A stretch of DNA of 64,000 nt, taken from Mucidula mucida. Taxonomy: Eukaryota; Basidiomycota; Agaricomycetes; Agaricales; Physalacriaceae. The stretch lies in contig JADNYV010000044.1 in the NCBI GenBank assembly GCA_015501055.1, positions 1 through 64,000 on the forward strand. Reading direction: 5' to 3'. Shown in pieces: positions 46,448 through 59,600 of the stretch. How positions within the stretch are numbered: the stretch's first letter is position 1; each line of letters opens with the position of its first letter. The notes under the pieces are model-generated. The model saw only the letters and a list, made by a program, of their open reading frames with translations, was not told where the DNA came from and made no database searches. Position numbers and translations under genes: made by a program.

Positions 46448-49257
46448 TCATGAACCTCCTCCATTCCCACTTGCTCCTTCTGTATTAGTTGCGGGACGTC
46501 TCCTCCTCCTTCTCCTGGGAAACAGCGGCCCACGAGGCATCGGCCGCTCATCCAGATCCAGAGCGACATTCGCCGCCGCATGCAGCCCTTCAATCCACTC
46601 AACCACGCTCTTCACGTCGCCAGCCTGCAATAAGAACTGCTCGCCCTCCATCCGGACCCGGATGACGTTCTTTCTTTTCAGATAGTCATTCCCAAGACCT
46701 GATTCAGCGTGTTGTAGGGTGTATGCGTGCAAGAGCTTGAGGCTATCGCCGCAAGCAGAGGTTGTACTAGAAGATATTGAAGGACTTGAAGAGTGACTGT
46801 GTGGCGATGAGGACGTAACAGAGGGGGCAGAAGACGCGCTGGACGGGAATGGGCGAGAGACATTGAGTGTAGACCCGAACCTGCTGCGACCATCTCTTCT
46901 TCCACCACCATCGTCGGGTATATTCAAAGATGTCCTGCCAAGCTGCGTTGCTGGTGTAGGTGAAGTTGGTGACGGCGCATCGCTCCAGCTTCTTCCATGT
47001 GTCAGTATGCGCCCTATTATAGAGCGAGACTGAGGCGGAGAGAGATGCGGCGGCGAAGATGGTGGAGGCCTAGATACCGATACCAATCAATAATCAGAGC
47101 AATAGAGTAAAAAACAAAGTCGTACAATGTTAACTCTGTCTGCCCACTGCCCCCAACACCAACCTCACCAGATTTAGGCTCGTTCTCCCTTTCCCTTGAA
47201 TCAGCCACGTTCCCGTTTTGCGCAGTCCCACTGCCGACGTTCGACGACCTTGGAGCCGCTGTACTAATCGTCGAGCTGGCAACATCGCCAACTCCCACTT
47301 TCCTCTCCCACCATGCGCCGATACCGGAAGAAGCCGAAACATCTTATAAGCCCAGTATCAGAAACGGTATTATAAGAGGAACCTGCCGCTTACCCTCAAA
47401 CACCCTGAGTACCGTTCCTTCCAGCTCACATACCACCCGCCGCCACTTTCTATCCTTCGCCTGAACGCCTGGAGCACTGAACTCCATCTTCCGCGGCATT
47501 ATCGCTCTTAAGTATATGTCGTTGGTATAATCTGGAAGCATGTCGACGAAATGCCCTGTTTCCTCGGGATACCTGGCTTCCTCAATAATCCCGTCGTCGT
47601 TGTCATCGTTTTCGTCATGTGGATGGTCGCGGTGATGTCGGTGAACGGCGTCAATATCAGGTGGTTCAAGGGCCACACCTATACCCCCGCGCCAATGTGG
47701 CGCAAATGCTGGGTACGGAGGCGGCGGGGATCCAGGCACAGTGAAGGTCGGCATGCTTCTGCGCCTCTCAAGCACAGAAGGCCGGCGCGTCGGAGGCGCA
47801 GGTTGAGGTTGCGCGATCACTGGTGGAGGCGCTGTAGTAGAACTTGTACTCGGCTGCTCCTGCTCCTCTTCACGTCTCGTCATTGCCGGACCCAAAATAT
47901 TAATCATACTGCGGGAGGCATGCTTATAGATCCCATGCTGCTTGGCACTAACAGGTGTCTGTGGTATCAAGATGGACGACGCGGGGGTTGGAGGTATCCT
48001 GCCCGTCCCAGGTGTCTGGGGTATCAAAATGGATGAAGGGTTTGTAGCAACTCGTCCTGTACCCGGCGTCTGTGGTCGTACTGAGGACAGCGAAGGGGTA
48101 GGTGGTATACGCGGCGTCTGCGTTTGTCTTATCGACGACGACCCAGGCGTTCGAATAGAGGCGCCAGAGATCCTCGACGATGTGGAAAAGTAATCTGTGG
48201 GCGTTTGCGCATGGTCAGGCGTCTGTACCACGCCCCCACCCATGAGATTTCCCCAGCCGTTCAATCCCAAATCTAAGGGTGGCAGCTCAACCTGCCTCAA
48301 ACCTATTCGAGGTGTTCTATTTCCTCCGGCTGCCGGAGGACCTTCCTCGGATTCAACCCCACCATCATTTGCATCCAGAAAACCATCGTCTTCGCCTTCG
48401 CCGTCGGAATCACTAGAGTCACTATCCCCATCGTTATCGTTTTCATCCATGGTCCCTTGCCTCGGGAGAGCAGGCATGCTCCTTAAACCGCTGCCCCGAA
48501 TAGTACCGCCATTTGCGGAAGATGTTGCCATGGAGGGAATGGGGAGAGCTGGTAGATTAATTATAGGCATCGGTGCACGGGTAATCAGAGTCGGACTGAG
48601 ACGCGCTGTAGCGTAAGGAGAGGCAGCAGAAGGCAGACGAACAAAGGAAGGATGCGGACGGATAGCAGACGAGGACGACGTTGACGGCCGGGGAAGCGTC
48701 TTCGATGCGATGGGCGTAGGAGCAACTGGTGCGGGAATTGCCGTAGACGGTCTGATAGGTGCGTACTTGGATGACGAAGGCGGGAACACGAAGGCTCCGG
48801 CGTCACCCTGGTTAGGAAGGCCATCGACAACAGCCACGCCAACACCGGTGCCAGCGACAAGTGCCGCGTTTATTGAACGGGAAGGACCGTGTTTCCCCGA
48901 TGTTCGCGATGGTCTCGATGCCACGTTCGGAACAGATGGTGCTGCTGTCCTTGGCGCTGCATTTGTCGGTATAGATGGCGTTACATCGGGTGCAGGTGGC
49001 GGCGCCACTGATACAGCTGTGGATGGCACTATTGAAGAAGCTGTCAAGGTAGTTGTCTGAGCTGTAGGAGTCGCTGGTGGTTGTGCTGTCGGCGTGGCGG
49101 TTGTAGTTGTGAACCTAGCTGCTTGAGACCCAAGGACGTCAAAACTACGTGGCTCCCGTTCTGTCGTGCCTGTACTACTAGTAGAGTCGCGCACGCCTAG
49201 TGAAAGTAGAGGCTGGGACATGAATCTCTTGCCGAAATACGGCTCCGGTGTTGACAT
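46448..49257 (-). CDS. large PH-domain protein with insertion inside the domain
   Basis: Exons 47394-49257, about 47127-47342 and 46448-47069, roughly 900 residues. The first 500 residues are disordered (Pro/Ser/Thr/Ala). They include an acidic stretch ([20 protein letters not shown]) and about 25-residue repeats with PQTPGTGR and [12 protein letters not shown] domain starts at [32 protein letters not shown] long Ser-rich insertion over exons 2 and 3 interrupts it. It closes with [35 protein letters not shown] and [20 protein letters not shown], then an Arg-rich tail. This split-PH layout is familiar from fungal membrane-signalling proteins; a lipid-binding role is inferred. The true start may lie upstream, since the frame stays open to about 49370 and may be fed by another exon. 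Confidence 0.8.
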
Positions 49258-52200
49258 GCCAACGTTGTACGGATTGGTGGTGGTGGAGTTGCGGACAGAG
49301 GATATAGAACCTTTCTTGCGACGAAGCTTTGAAAAAGTTTTGCTAAAGAACGAGGAGGTGCGACTCTGCGGGAAAGATGAATATCAGGGTCGCCACGGGG
49401 AAAGCGGGGGAACGGACTTCGACGGTCATGACGCTCTGAGCGCGTGGTGGGCATTCCATCATGGCTGGTTCGTAAGGCGTGTGGGTCGTGCTGGTCGTCA
49501 GAGTAGGAGATGTTCGTGGCCAAGTACTAAGTAGCGATGTGTTAAGGTAAATCAAAGGGCACTGCCCGCCGTTCAGTCTCCGCACGTATGGTGGTGCCCG
49601 TCGAGCTCTGTATGCCGTATGTCGCTGGGCTGGGACTATATGGGTGCCCCGCGTCAACTCTGCACCGCCTGAGCTACAGCGGATGAAAGACGCACCCCGA
49701 AAGTCCTTGAATGCCCTTATGAGTGGACAATACCGGTTATGGCCTGTTCTCTGAGCCAGCCAGACCTCAGCCTTGTGCTGCCTTGTTGGCTCAAGCAGAG
49801 CAAGCCAAGTCGAGTGCGATATCACACGCCTTGTCACTGCGAATGATCGACGATAACAGACACCTATCTGTCACCAAGATAACCTGTCGTGTACAGTGCG
49901 TCGAGAACGAAAGGACGGTTTGGCCGAGGAAATCCAAGGAAAATCTGGTGATGGCAAGGCAGTGCGCGGGCTGCTGGACGAGGGAAAAAAGAGAATGAAT
50001 GGGAACATGACATCACGGTGTAATTGCCTATAATTGGTCATCTCGATGACAGAGTAGGCGACCTCGATCGGGATCGGCTGTCCGCATCTGGACGGTTTGC
50101 GATGTGGCGCGGAGGGAAGATAGAAAGCCTAGAACTTGAATGCTTTCTAGAGGTGCGAAAGGTATTGGTATATGTGCAACCGAGGATGCCTGGGTATGTC
50201 TGGTAAGCCGAGGATGCTTGGGTATGTTGGCATGCCGAGGATCGCTCACACTGGCTCACACGACTTCAACTCGCCTTCCAAAATTAACTCATGATATCCG
50301 CATTTTCTAGTCAGCAGACGGAGGCGGTATATCTCAGAGTAAGCACTTGAATTCTCTACAATCGGTCGAGCCATTGACCGATGAACGCGTGAACTCGTAT
50401 GGGATCCCCGACGGTAATTGCGGCAAACGTAAGAAAATCAAACGCACCGCGTCATCAAAGATGAAGTGGGTCTCCTTTAGCCACGTTGTCTATTGTTTCC
50501 TTGCGCCCATCATGAAACTCTTCACGCACAATAAAAGCGATTGTTTTCGACTCGCTGCCAGTGGGGCGTTTGATTGTTCTTGAAAAAGGCTGGATCTAGC
50601 TGGAGGCTCCGAAACTGGAACGAATGTGTCGCCCGAGCACCTTTGCTACCGTATCGTCCACGACCACTCTGCCTGGATGTACGTTGGAGGAATAGAGAAC
50701 GCTCGCGCCCGTTTCCTCCCCACATATGCCTGTCTTTAGCCCCCACCACGATCTCAGACTATACTCGAGGGACCTTCCATATGGCCTTCTTTCGCAGTTG
50801 AGAAGAAGAACACGAATCAACATGCACCTTGGGCGACGCTGAACCTGATGAGCCATGCTGCAACCTCCGATGTTACACCACTGCTATATTCGGGGAACGT
50901 CTTGCAAGGTTTTGTGAGTTTATCTCTGCAGGAGCTTACGACGATAACAGATATTTCGGTTGTTGTGAGCTCTTTCTCCATTGCTGTAGCGTTCCTGATT
51001 TGCAAAGCTCCGGGGGATCATTTTCATGACCACATTCACTGTTGGGGCTTCATTCGAGCACACTTTTTTGAGAGTACTATTATATCGCCCAATCCGCCGG
51101 CGTTCGGGAAGCTCTGTAGATCGATTCAGTGGCCCTTTGAAACGACGCTGCCGACTTCGGTCACAGAGAAGAACGACATGGGCGTCTCGAAGTAGTACCC
51201 ACTCCCCGAGTTCTTCTATGAGAAGACAACCTCGGTCTAGGTCGTATATGAACTGATCGCTCACGCTCAAAGAGGGAGGTTTCAACGTAGTGAGCGACTT
51301 CGCGTTAGAGGGACCCTTGCCGAAGGCTCTTACCCAACCGCCACCTGCTTCGGGGTTTATTGGTCCTAATCCGCTCGTCCATTATCAGTCCTCACTTTGT
51401 TACTCTGAGCATCGGGGCAGCAGCTCAGGCTGCGTGGAGATAGCTCCAAATTTGGATCCCCCTCGCTCGACAAGGGTATGCATCTGAGAGGTTCCGTGGC
51501 GTCAAGACTTCGTTTCAGCGATAGAGTTATGTATGAAATCTATTCATTTGTTGCGTAACATTACTTTATGATGTTGACTACGTATGAAGTAGGAGTCCTT
51601 CGCTCAGTGCGTGTTTTGGGAAGGGTCTAGCTATCTCTGAAGAAGCTGATCAAGTACGAATGCGAGTTGCTGCGTCTAATCGGGAAAATTGTTGCGCATT
51701 TTTGCTCTTGAGTACTTGACCATTGAGCGATGTGATTCGGTGACGGCGATGTGGTAGTCATTTGACAGATCCATGGGGAAGAAAAGCTATGCTCACAAAG
51801 GTATTGAGACGAGCGAGACTTGATGTGTAAGATCAAGCGAAAAGAGTCGGCTCCCTTTGCATCATATAATAAGTCCGGGCACAGTCCTCAGTGATGCTGG
51901 GCAATGCGAGGATTTGTTCACCGCTGTTTGCCCAAGCTCATTGGCGCATTTTCCGAAAGATTGGTGCTTGCTCACTACAAGCTCGTAGTGATGATAGGAT
52001 GTATAACATGGGACCAGTCAGGATTCGCTTGAATCGCCGATTACAATGTACACCACAGAACCAGATCAGGGTAGGTTGAACGAGAAGCGGGTGACGCGCT
52101 CATTCCAGTCGGTAACATTGAAGCCGTCGTACGGCTGTGCCATAGGCTGTAGTATCGGTAGTGGCCAAGTATTCTCTTCTGTGTGGTTCATATCCAAGTC

Positions 52201-53220
52201 GAAGTTGCCAAACAAAGCCAACCTCAGAACATGGAATCGAACCATCATTAACAGACGCTGTCCTCGTCGGCTCCTATGTTCTGCTTATTTGAATCTCGCT
52301 TTCTTTTTGATCTATGCGAACTTACAGTCAGAGAGCAACGGCAATTGAAACCGACTTCGCTTTTGCTCGGCCCCGCGCTGCCTCCGCCCAAATGGGATGT
52401 TTACTCGGTTAACCTGCTTTCTGAGGACGATGGTGGGCACGCATGAACTGACTGTTTGCTCCGATGACTAAAGCGCCTCCACGTTCGTAGCGTTACCAAA
52501 TTGAGCTCCAGGGTGTAAACGGCGGCTGCGTGAAATTTACGATTGCATGGGACAGGGATATGCTACATTCCGCTCTAACCGAATGCCTAGTATTGAAAGG
52601 ACAATCTAGAACCCTCTGATGCGGAAAAGTTGCCACTGTATAGCCCGAAAGCTATTGAATCGCTGCGTCAAGCTTCACCAACGACGACCATGAGGCTCAA
52701 GACGGTCCAGATGACGCGTATCAGGTAGAAGCACGTCATGACACGCGTCTTTCAACGCGACAGGAAGGTCATTCAATCGTGGCGCACGGAAGGCGGCGCG
52801 ACCCCGACGCCGGATCGCAAATAAGCGAGAATTTCTTGATCTACGGGGATGAGCTCGCACTCGGTGATCACCGTCAGGGAAACCACTCGTATACCGCTGG
52901 CTTTACACCACTCTGTGTAATCTGTTGCGAGCGTGAATGCAGTGTGCTAGGTACTTGTCCAAGGTGCGGAGTTATCCACTTCTGGCGGGAGTCAGTGGTT
53001 ATGTGCTAATCTCTTACCAGCGTCGCTGCTTTTCGGTCCGTTAGGATCATAATATTGCAGCGGTTCAGGTCAAACGTTTACTGATTGGGTTCGCTCCGCG
53101 GTAGGCCTTTGGGACGGCGTAGCCTTGTCGTCGATCATCACAGATATATAACTCACTGGCGCTCGGTATTTAGCTCCCATCCAAACGACCAGAGCCATCC
53201 AATCCAGATCATTGGTTATC
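49258..53220. other. 3.9 kb without a supported gene
   Basis: The first 100 bp may be coding for the PH gene. The frames in the rest (for example 49837-49343 and 51285-50920 on the minus strand) lack recognisable domains, and the first is largely antisense or upstream sequence. No tRNA, repeat array or transposon signature was found. Confidence 0.45.
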
Positions 53221-55674
53221 ATGTCCTCGTCCTTCGACGCTCTTCTCACTCCTCCAAATGCGGTCATTCTAAAGGACACTAAGCTTGCAGACCTCATTCC
53301 AACACGCGCCTTTGGGTCATACGGGATCCTTCTAGGATGCGCTGTTCTAGCCTTCTTCATCTACCGTCGGTTGAAGTACAAGTCCCTCGGAAAACTCCCT
53401 CCTGGGCCTAAGGGCCTGCCTCTCATTGGCAATCTATTTGACCTTTACGGGGCGGACGAGGCTTGGATCACTTTCACAAAATGGAAGAAATTATACGGTG
53501 CGTTATTTTTGATGAGATTTGACAGGAATCTCACGAAAGTCTAGGTCCCCTCATATATTTGAATGTGGCCGGTCAAGATATTGTCGTCCTCAACAACCAC
53601 AAAGTTGCCGCTGACTTGTTGGATCGTCGTGCTGGTATCTACAGTGATCGCCCTCAATGGATCGGTGCGTTTTCTTTCGAGCCCTTTTCCAGCCATCTTT
53701 AATCGCGAAACTCTTAGTTGCTTCTGAGATTCTTACTGGTGGTCTTCTCGTCGTGTTCAGTCGTTACAATGACATGTAAGCTGCCAATGATCGTGGATTC
53801 GCCGAACTAACGAGTACTTCTAGTTGGAGAAGGATGCGTCGTGCAGCCCACGAGGGTGTCAACAAAGCCGTTGCGCCTACGTACCAACCTCTCCAAATCA
53901 AGGAGGCCGTTTTCCTCGTTGATGGCTTAATCAAGGATGACAGGAATTGGGATGAAGAGCTTAGAAGGTATGTCATTCATCTATCCGTGCAAAGTCAATC
54001 TCAATGACTTTTAGAGCTGCTGCTTCTATGATCATGTCCGTCGTATACGATGCTCCCATTATCGAGGACTGCCACGATCCCTCCATCGCTCGCGTTAACA
54101 CATTTGTCGGTGCGCCGTGATTCTGGTTTCCTATCATGATATACTGACTTGTCTTAGAACGTCTTGCTCGTGCTGCCTTCCCTGGAGAACATCTCGTCGA
54201 GTTCTTCCCTTGGATGCGCTACCTCCCTAACTCCATCGCCAAGTGGAAACGCGATGCCGAAGCCCATCACGCTGTTGACTCTGTCCTGTTCCAGTCTCTC
54301 TATGACGATGTCGAGAAGCGTGTGGTAAGCACATATTTTGAGCGACGTCTTCAATGCCTAACTCGCGTATAGGAGGCTGGTGATGACCGCCCGAGTTTCA
54401 CTGCTACACTAGTCAAGGAGAAGAAGCGACACGGTATGAACGAAAAGGAGTCTTCCTGGCTTTCTGCTACCCTCTAGTAGGTGTTTCCACCATATATTCT
54501 TGATACATATCAATAACATTCGATTAGCGCTGCTGGTGCCGAGACTGTATGAAGGTCTTGTTTTTATCTTTGCTCCTTCTCACGTCTTGGTAGACAGCTG
54601 CTGTTTTGGAATGGTTTATGCTTGCCATGGTCAAGTACCCGGAGATCCAGAAAAAGTGCCAAGACGAACTCGATGCTGTTGTCGGCCGCTCGCGCATGCC
54701 TACTTATGCTGACCGCGACTTCCTGCCTTACATCTCCGCTACCGTTCGGGAATGCCTTCGCTGGAAACCTATTGATCCCGTCGGTGTGTAGCAATTTTGT
54801 TTCTGTGAAATTTGAGAATGGTTCTGATCTAGCTTGCACTAGGTCTTCCCCACAGAGTGACCCAGGTGAGATCGCGAGTACTACGAGAAACCTACGCTTA
54901 TTACTTCCATTAGGACGATTACTATGAGGGCCACTGGATCCCTAAAGGGTGCGTACTATGGTATCGTTCTGAATTTCACTCATGCCTCGTAGAACGATCG
55001 TCATTGCCAATGTCTGGGGCATGAACATGGACACTACGATCTACGTACGCTGCTTTCTTTTGCTTGACGCTTGAGCTCACCCGCTGTGTATCAGGGCGAA
55101 GACGCTTCTGAATTCAACCCTGGACGCCACATCACTCCAGATGGCAAACTTGCCAAGGCTCTGGTGGACACCAAGGATGGTAAGCCCTTCCTTTGTGAAT
55201 CTTTTGCCTTGCTGATCAAAGTTTGACAGAGGGTACGTGATACACAAATAGCTAATACACATTCTAACCTTCAGAAATTGCGATCAGGTCACTTAACCTT
55301 CGTACGTTCGCGTGCATATATTTCTTCATCATTTCTTGAATCTGCCTCCTCAGGGCTTTGGTCGTCGTATCTGTGTAGGCAGGCACGTTGCAAATAACTC
55401 GCTTTTCATCGACATTGCTTGCATACTCTGGGCTCTCAACGTTGACGTCCCGAAGGACGCCTCTGGCAAGCGCCTGTTCCCCGACAGTGAGAAGTACTTC
55501 AGCGAAGGTCTTGTCTTGTGCGTCCATTTCGTATTGTACATTCTGTGGTATTGGCCACTGATCGATGGTTTTGAATCCAGGCGACCTCTTCCGTTCAAGT
55601 GTATCCTCACTCCTCGGTTCCCCGAGGCGCCCGCTATCGTTGCGGAGACGAAGGCTCAACAATCTGATGATTGA
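53221..55674 (+). CDS. cytochrome P450 monooxygenase
   Basis: Many small exons give about 540 residues. The N-terminal anchor GILLGCAVLAFFIYRRLKY is followed by the proline hinge LPPGPKGLPLIGNL. The oxygen-binding helix has AAGAETT, the K-helix ECLRWKP (ExxR), and the heme loop TFGFGRRICVGRHVA with its Cys. The protein ends ETKAQQSDD. All junctions checked keep the frame, including LPHRVTQDDYYEGHW. The heme loop is assembled from a 14-nt exon (55288-55301) and possibly a 3-nt exon (55230-55232). It acts on the ER membrane and needs NADPH-P450 reductase. The substrate is unknown. It lies 5' of a P450-reductase fusion and a terpene synthase, suggesting a role in a terpenoid pathway. Confidence 0.93.
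55230..55232 (+). other. candidate 3-nt microexon in the P450 gene
   Basis: AGG is flanked by a good acceptor (TTTGACAG) and a good donor (GTACGTGA). The upstream intron is 50 nt and the downstream intron 55 nt. Including it reads KDEGHLTFGFG across the splices; skipping it reads KDGHLTFGFG. Both are in frame, so it adds or omits a single Glu. Confidence 0.5.
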
Positions 55675-55799
55675 TCAATTTTCTCACTATATACTTTGCA
55701 CACGGACCCAGAAGGGAGGTCGAAAGATAGATTAGATGGCGAATGGTGGAGAGTGGGTTGATATAGTAATATAGATTCTGGCCACATGACTATCTATTT

Positions 55800-56444
55800 T
55801 TGCAATCTGATATCGTACTTAGGCTTTTGAGATATTTTGTGCTGAAGTTGTTCGCAGCGCAACTCCTCGGTTTCTGTTATCTGGTTACCTGGATGCCTGG
55901 ATGCATGGCGTTTTTCTCTCGTTTCCGGTTGTATCTAACTCTCAGGAACTTCTTCCGGAATCATATGTTCGACTCTGGCCGAACCGAGGGTGTTATTGGC
56001 AATGCGGGAGAACGAGCGCGTATGCGTCATGATCGATACTTCGTCGTGTGGCTGCCCAAGGCTTCAGGCTTGTACTTTGTGCTTCTAGCTCCACTCATTA
56101 CCGAGGAAGAACTGTCGGCGTCGGGGAACCTAGTACGCAGTCTATTTGCCTTCGAAGATGTAGATCGAGCGGCCGCTGTGAAGAAGACAATGACATCGAA
56201 GACAATCATTATACCGACGTTATTTCCGGCGTTTGTTGCTGAGGCCGGCCGCCGAATGCGGTCTTCCGATTCGATCACTCTTGTCTTTGAACCAAGCATG
56301 TTCACGGACAAGAAACTTTTGAAAGGAAAGGATTGGACAGCCCGGACATGTTACTCCGTCAATTCAACGGTTGTCCCTCGGCTTTGGCCCACCTTTATCC
56401 ACGTAACTATCATTGCTCTGATACGAGGTCTGTCTCGTGGCTGA
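55800..56444 (+). CDS. possible hypothetical frame between the P450 genes
   Basis: A 214-residue uninterrupted frame. It has a hydrophobic start (LLRYFVLKLFAAQLLGFCYL) and a mixed remainder. The antisense strand is also open for 95 codons, so chance or a gene remnant is possible. No domain is recognised, and codon use is less biased than in the two neighbouring P450s. Confidence 0.3.
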   Translation: MQSDIVLRLLRYFVLKLFAAQLLGFCYLVTWMPGCMAFFSRFRLYLTLRNFFRNHMFDSGRTEGVIGNAGERARMRHDRYFVVWLPKASGLYFVLLAPLITEEELSASGNLVRSLFAFEDVDRAAAVKKTMTSKTIIIPTLFPAFVAEAGRRMRSSDSITLVFEPSMFTDKKLLKGKDWTARTCYSVNSTVVPRLWPTFIHVTIIALIRGLSRG

Positions 56445-56685
56445 TAATGTCGCGCGCAACACCGGCTTATGAGCGGAGGAGCTGGGAAGTATACACTTGA
56501 CTGAATGCCACCTGGGGTTCAGCGGCGTGGAGATGAACGTCTCGGTGCCTTTCCGAAAGGTATACGCTTCACTCGATGGATAACGGAACATTTACGTTGG
56601 CTTTGCCTCGAGGGAGATTGGATGGACGTGAATGCGCGTATAAGAGGCGAAGCGGAACGACACGACAGTGACAGCCACATCCAAG

Positions 56686-59600
56686 ATGACAACGCCTATA
56701 CCCCAACCCCCTACTATCCCTCTTTTGGGGAACTCGCAGGCTTTGGATAGCGAGGTGCCCCTGCAATCATTTATTCTCCTCGCCAAAAAGTATGGCGAGA
56801 TTGTCCAACTCGACCTACTGGGTGCGATCCTGTCCTTCCACCATATTATACCTCTGCTAAAGGGACACGTTGATTCGAAATCTCACAGGCTACAAGATAG
56901 TTGTCGTATACTCCCACGAACTCGCCAATGAGATATCGGACGACAAGCGCTTTGAAAAAAACTTCACACCTCAGCTTCTCAATGTACGCGCGCTTGCCCA
57001 CGATGGCCTTTTCACCGTAAGGTTCCATGACACCATGATGGACTGTTCTCCTAAACTATCTCTGCGCAGGCATTCGGCAATGAACCAAACTGGGGAATTG
57101 CTCGTCAGTTCTTGGATTTCGTTCGTGCTCACAATGGATCTAACTTGAACGGCAGATCGTCTGCTCATGCCTGCGTTCGGAACTGCAAACATCCGTGCCA
57201 TGCTCCCGGATATGAGGGACATTTGTGATCAGATGCTGCTCAAGGTCCGCTGTTTCTCGATGCTGCAGAATTTATGGGTACTCAATTCCTTGTATCGATC
57301 AGTGGGAGCGGTAAGAAGCAAAACAATACCACTGTCCAAAGCTTACCTTGTGTATCTGTTAGATTTGGTCCACACCAACTCATCGATCCGACCGACGACT
57401 TTACGCGAGTCGCTCTTGATACGCTTGCATTCTGTACTATGTCGCATCGGTACTACTTTCTCTCTTCTCTGGTTCTAGTCACGCTTATCAAACACGTCAC
57501 CTAGATTGAATTCGTTCTACAGCGTGCGTGCTTTCAATCTGAATGTTGTCTCGGCTTACCCATAAGCGTTGTAGGTTGAACCTCCTCAGTTTGCCAGATC
57601 GATGGCCGAGTTTCTTAAAGAGTGTTATTATCGCACAAAACGACCTGGTCTTGTTCAGTCCTGGATGAAATCGACAAATGCCAAGTATGAGAACGATATG
57701 AAGGTGATGAAGGACGTCGGCAACGCCAGTCAGTCACATTCAGGTCTACACAAGGGCATATATGCTGATGACGTGTAGTCATTGCGGAGCGAAAGGCAAA
57801 CCCGATCGAAAAGAAGGACTTGTTGAATATCATGTTGAGCGGGAGGGATCCCAAGACCGGAGAAGGCCTATCAGAAGAGGCAATCTGCAATAACGTGAGT
57901 GGGTTAGCGATGATAGTGTCTTTGACTGACCTGTTCGTTCAGCTTTTGACATTCATGATAGCAGGTATGTGATGATGGGTGAATGTGTACGACTATTAAC
58001 TTGTTTTCCGTTACGCAGGCCACGAAACCTCATCGGGAATGCTTTCCTTCACAGTGTATTGGCTCCTCAAATACCCGGAGGTCATGCGACAAGTTCGCGC
58101 CGAAATCGACCAGGTGTTGCAGGGGCGTCGCATTGAAGTGGAAGACTTCGACAAACTACCGTACCTTGTTGGTGAGTGATTTTAGTTTCAAGCCCGAATC
58201 GCCAAGCTGACGGAGTTCCAGCTGTGATGCGTGAGTCCCTAAGGTTGTGCCCTACGGCACCGGCCAGATCCGCTGCTGCGAAGGACGATACTACCATCGG
58301 TAATGGAAAGTATTTTGTGAAAGCTGGCGTTCCGTTGGTCATCCAACAGTGGGTTATGCATCGTGATCCAAGAGTCTGGGGTGATGATGTATGTCTGAAT
58401 CTCGAACGTCTCTGCTGGATAGGTTGCTGACATAGCTTCGCAAGGCGCAAGAGTTCCGACCAGAGCGAATGCTGGATGGAAAATTTGAGGCTTTACCTGC
58501 AAGTTGTCCCCGTTGACTGAAGTGTTGTACTGACTTCCTATCATTGTAGGCCAACGCTTGGCAACCTGTGAGATCGACTACCCCTTAAATTGCGTCTACT
58601 GACAATTCCTGAATGCTCAGTTCGGTTATGGTATGCGAGGATGCATTGGCCGTCCCTTTGCCTGGCAAGAGATCATTCTCGTCCTTGTTTCTATGATCCA
58701 GGAGTTCGATATCTCTTTGGCCGATCCTTCGTACACTCTGCAAATCCAGCAGACCATGACGCTAAAGCCCAAAAACTTGAGGATCCGTGCCAGGTTGAGG
58801 ACTGATGGTCCCCGCCTTTCTGCAACGTCGGCTTTACATGTGAAGAGAATGTACGACTCGCCCGCCCCATCTGTCAAGGGTTCGATACCGAATCGTGGAG
58901 ATGCGAAGGCGACGCTGTATGTGCTGTATGGTTCAAACACCGGAACGTCTGAGTCTTTTGCCCAGAGGATCTCTGGTGAGGCGGCGTCATATGGTATTGT
59001 ACTTCTCGTTTTGTTTTTCGTTCCGTATCGCTCAAATCTACCATTCAGGCTTTGCCGCAAAGCTTGGCACTTTGGATAGCATCACTGGCCACTTACCAAC
59101 CGATGGTCCCGTCGTGATTGTAACGGCGTCCTTTGAAGGTCGGTGTTTTACACCTTTTTGTTTGACCGCCTAACGAAACTCGTGAAAAATTTAGGCCAAC
59201 CTGCCGATAACGCTGCTCGCTTTGTTGATTGGATATCTCACCTAGAAGGTCGGGAACTAGCAGGTGTCAAATATACAGTCTTCGGATGCGGCAATTCGGG
59301 TGGGTACAGACGTATCAACGAATTCCCAAACTCTGCGACAGTCTTATCGAAGAGCACGGCGGAGAAAGGTTGCTCCCTCGCGGTGAAGGAGATGCAAGCC
59401 AAGGCCAATTCTTTCAGGTATTCGATGAATACGAAGCTAAATTGTGGGAAACTCTGTCCACAGTGAGTCGAGCCATTTGCGAATGTATATTTCGCCTGAA
59501 TCTTGATTATTAGAAATATGCTACGGGCAAGAAGAAAATGGACATTCCTGCACTGGATGTCAAGGTGCTCGATGACGGCGATGAACGTGCGGAGACTCTT

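Noticed and set aside
47551..49060. Long plus-strand frames (161, 139 and 116 codons)
   Set aside because: They are antisense to the PH-domain gene. The minus strand has the conserved domain and consistent splicing.
49343..49837. 164-codon minus-strand frame upstream of the PH gene
   Set aside because: No domain. Its last part may feed the PH gene, but only by an intron of about 31 nt, which is too short to accept without transcript data.
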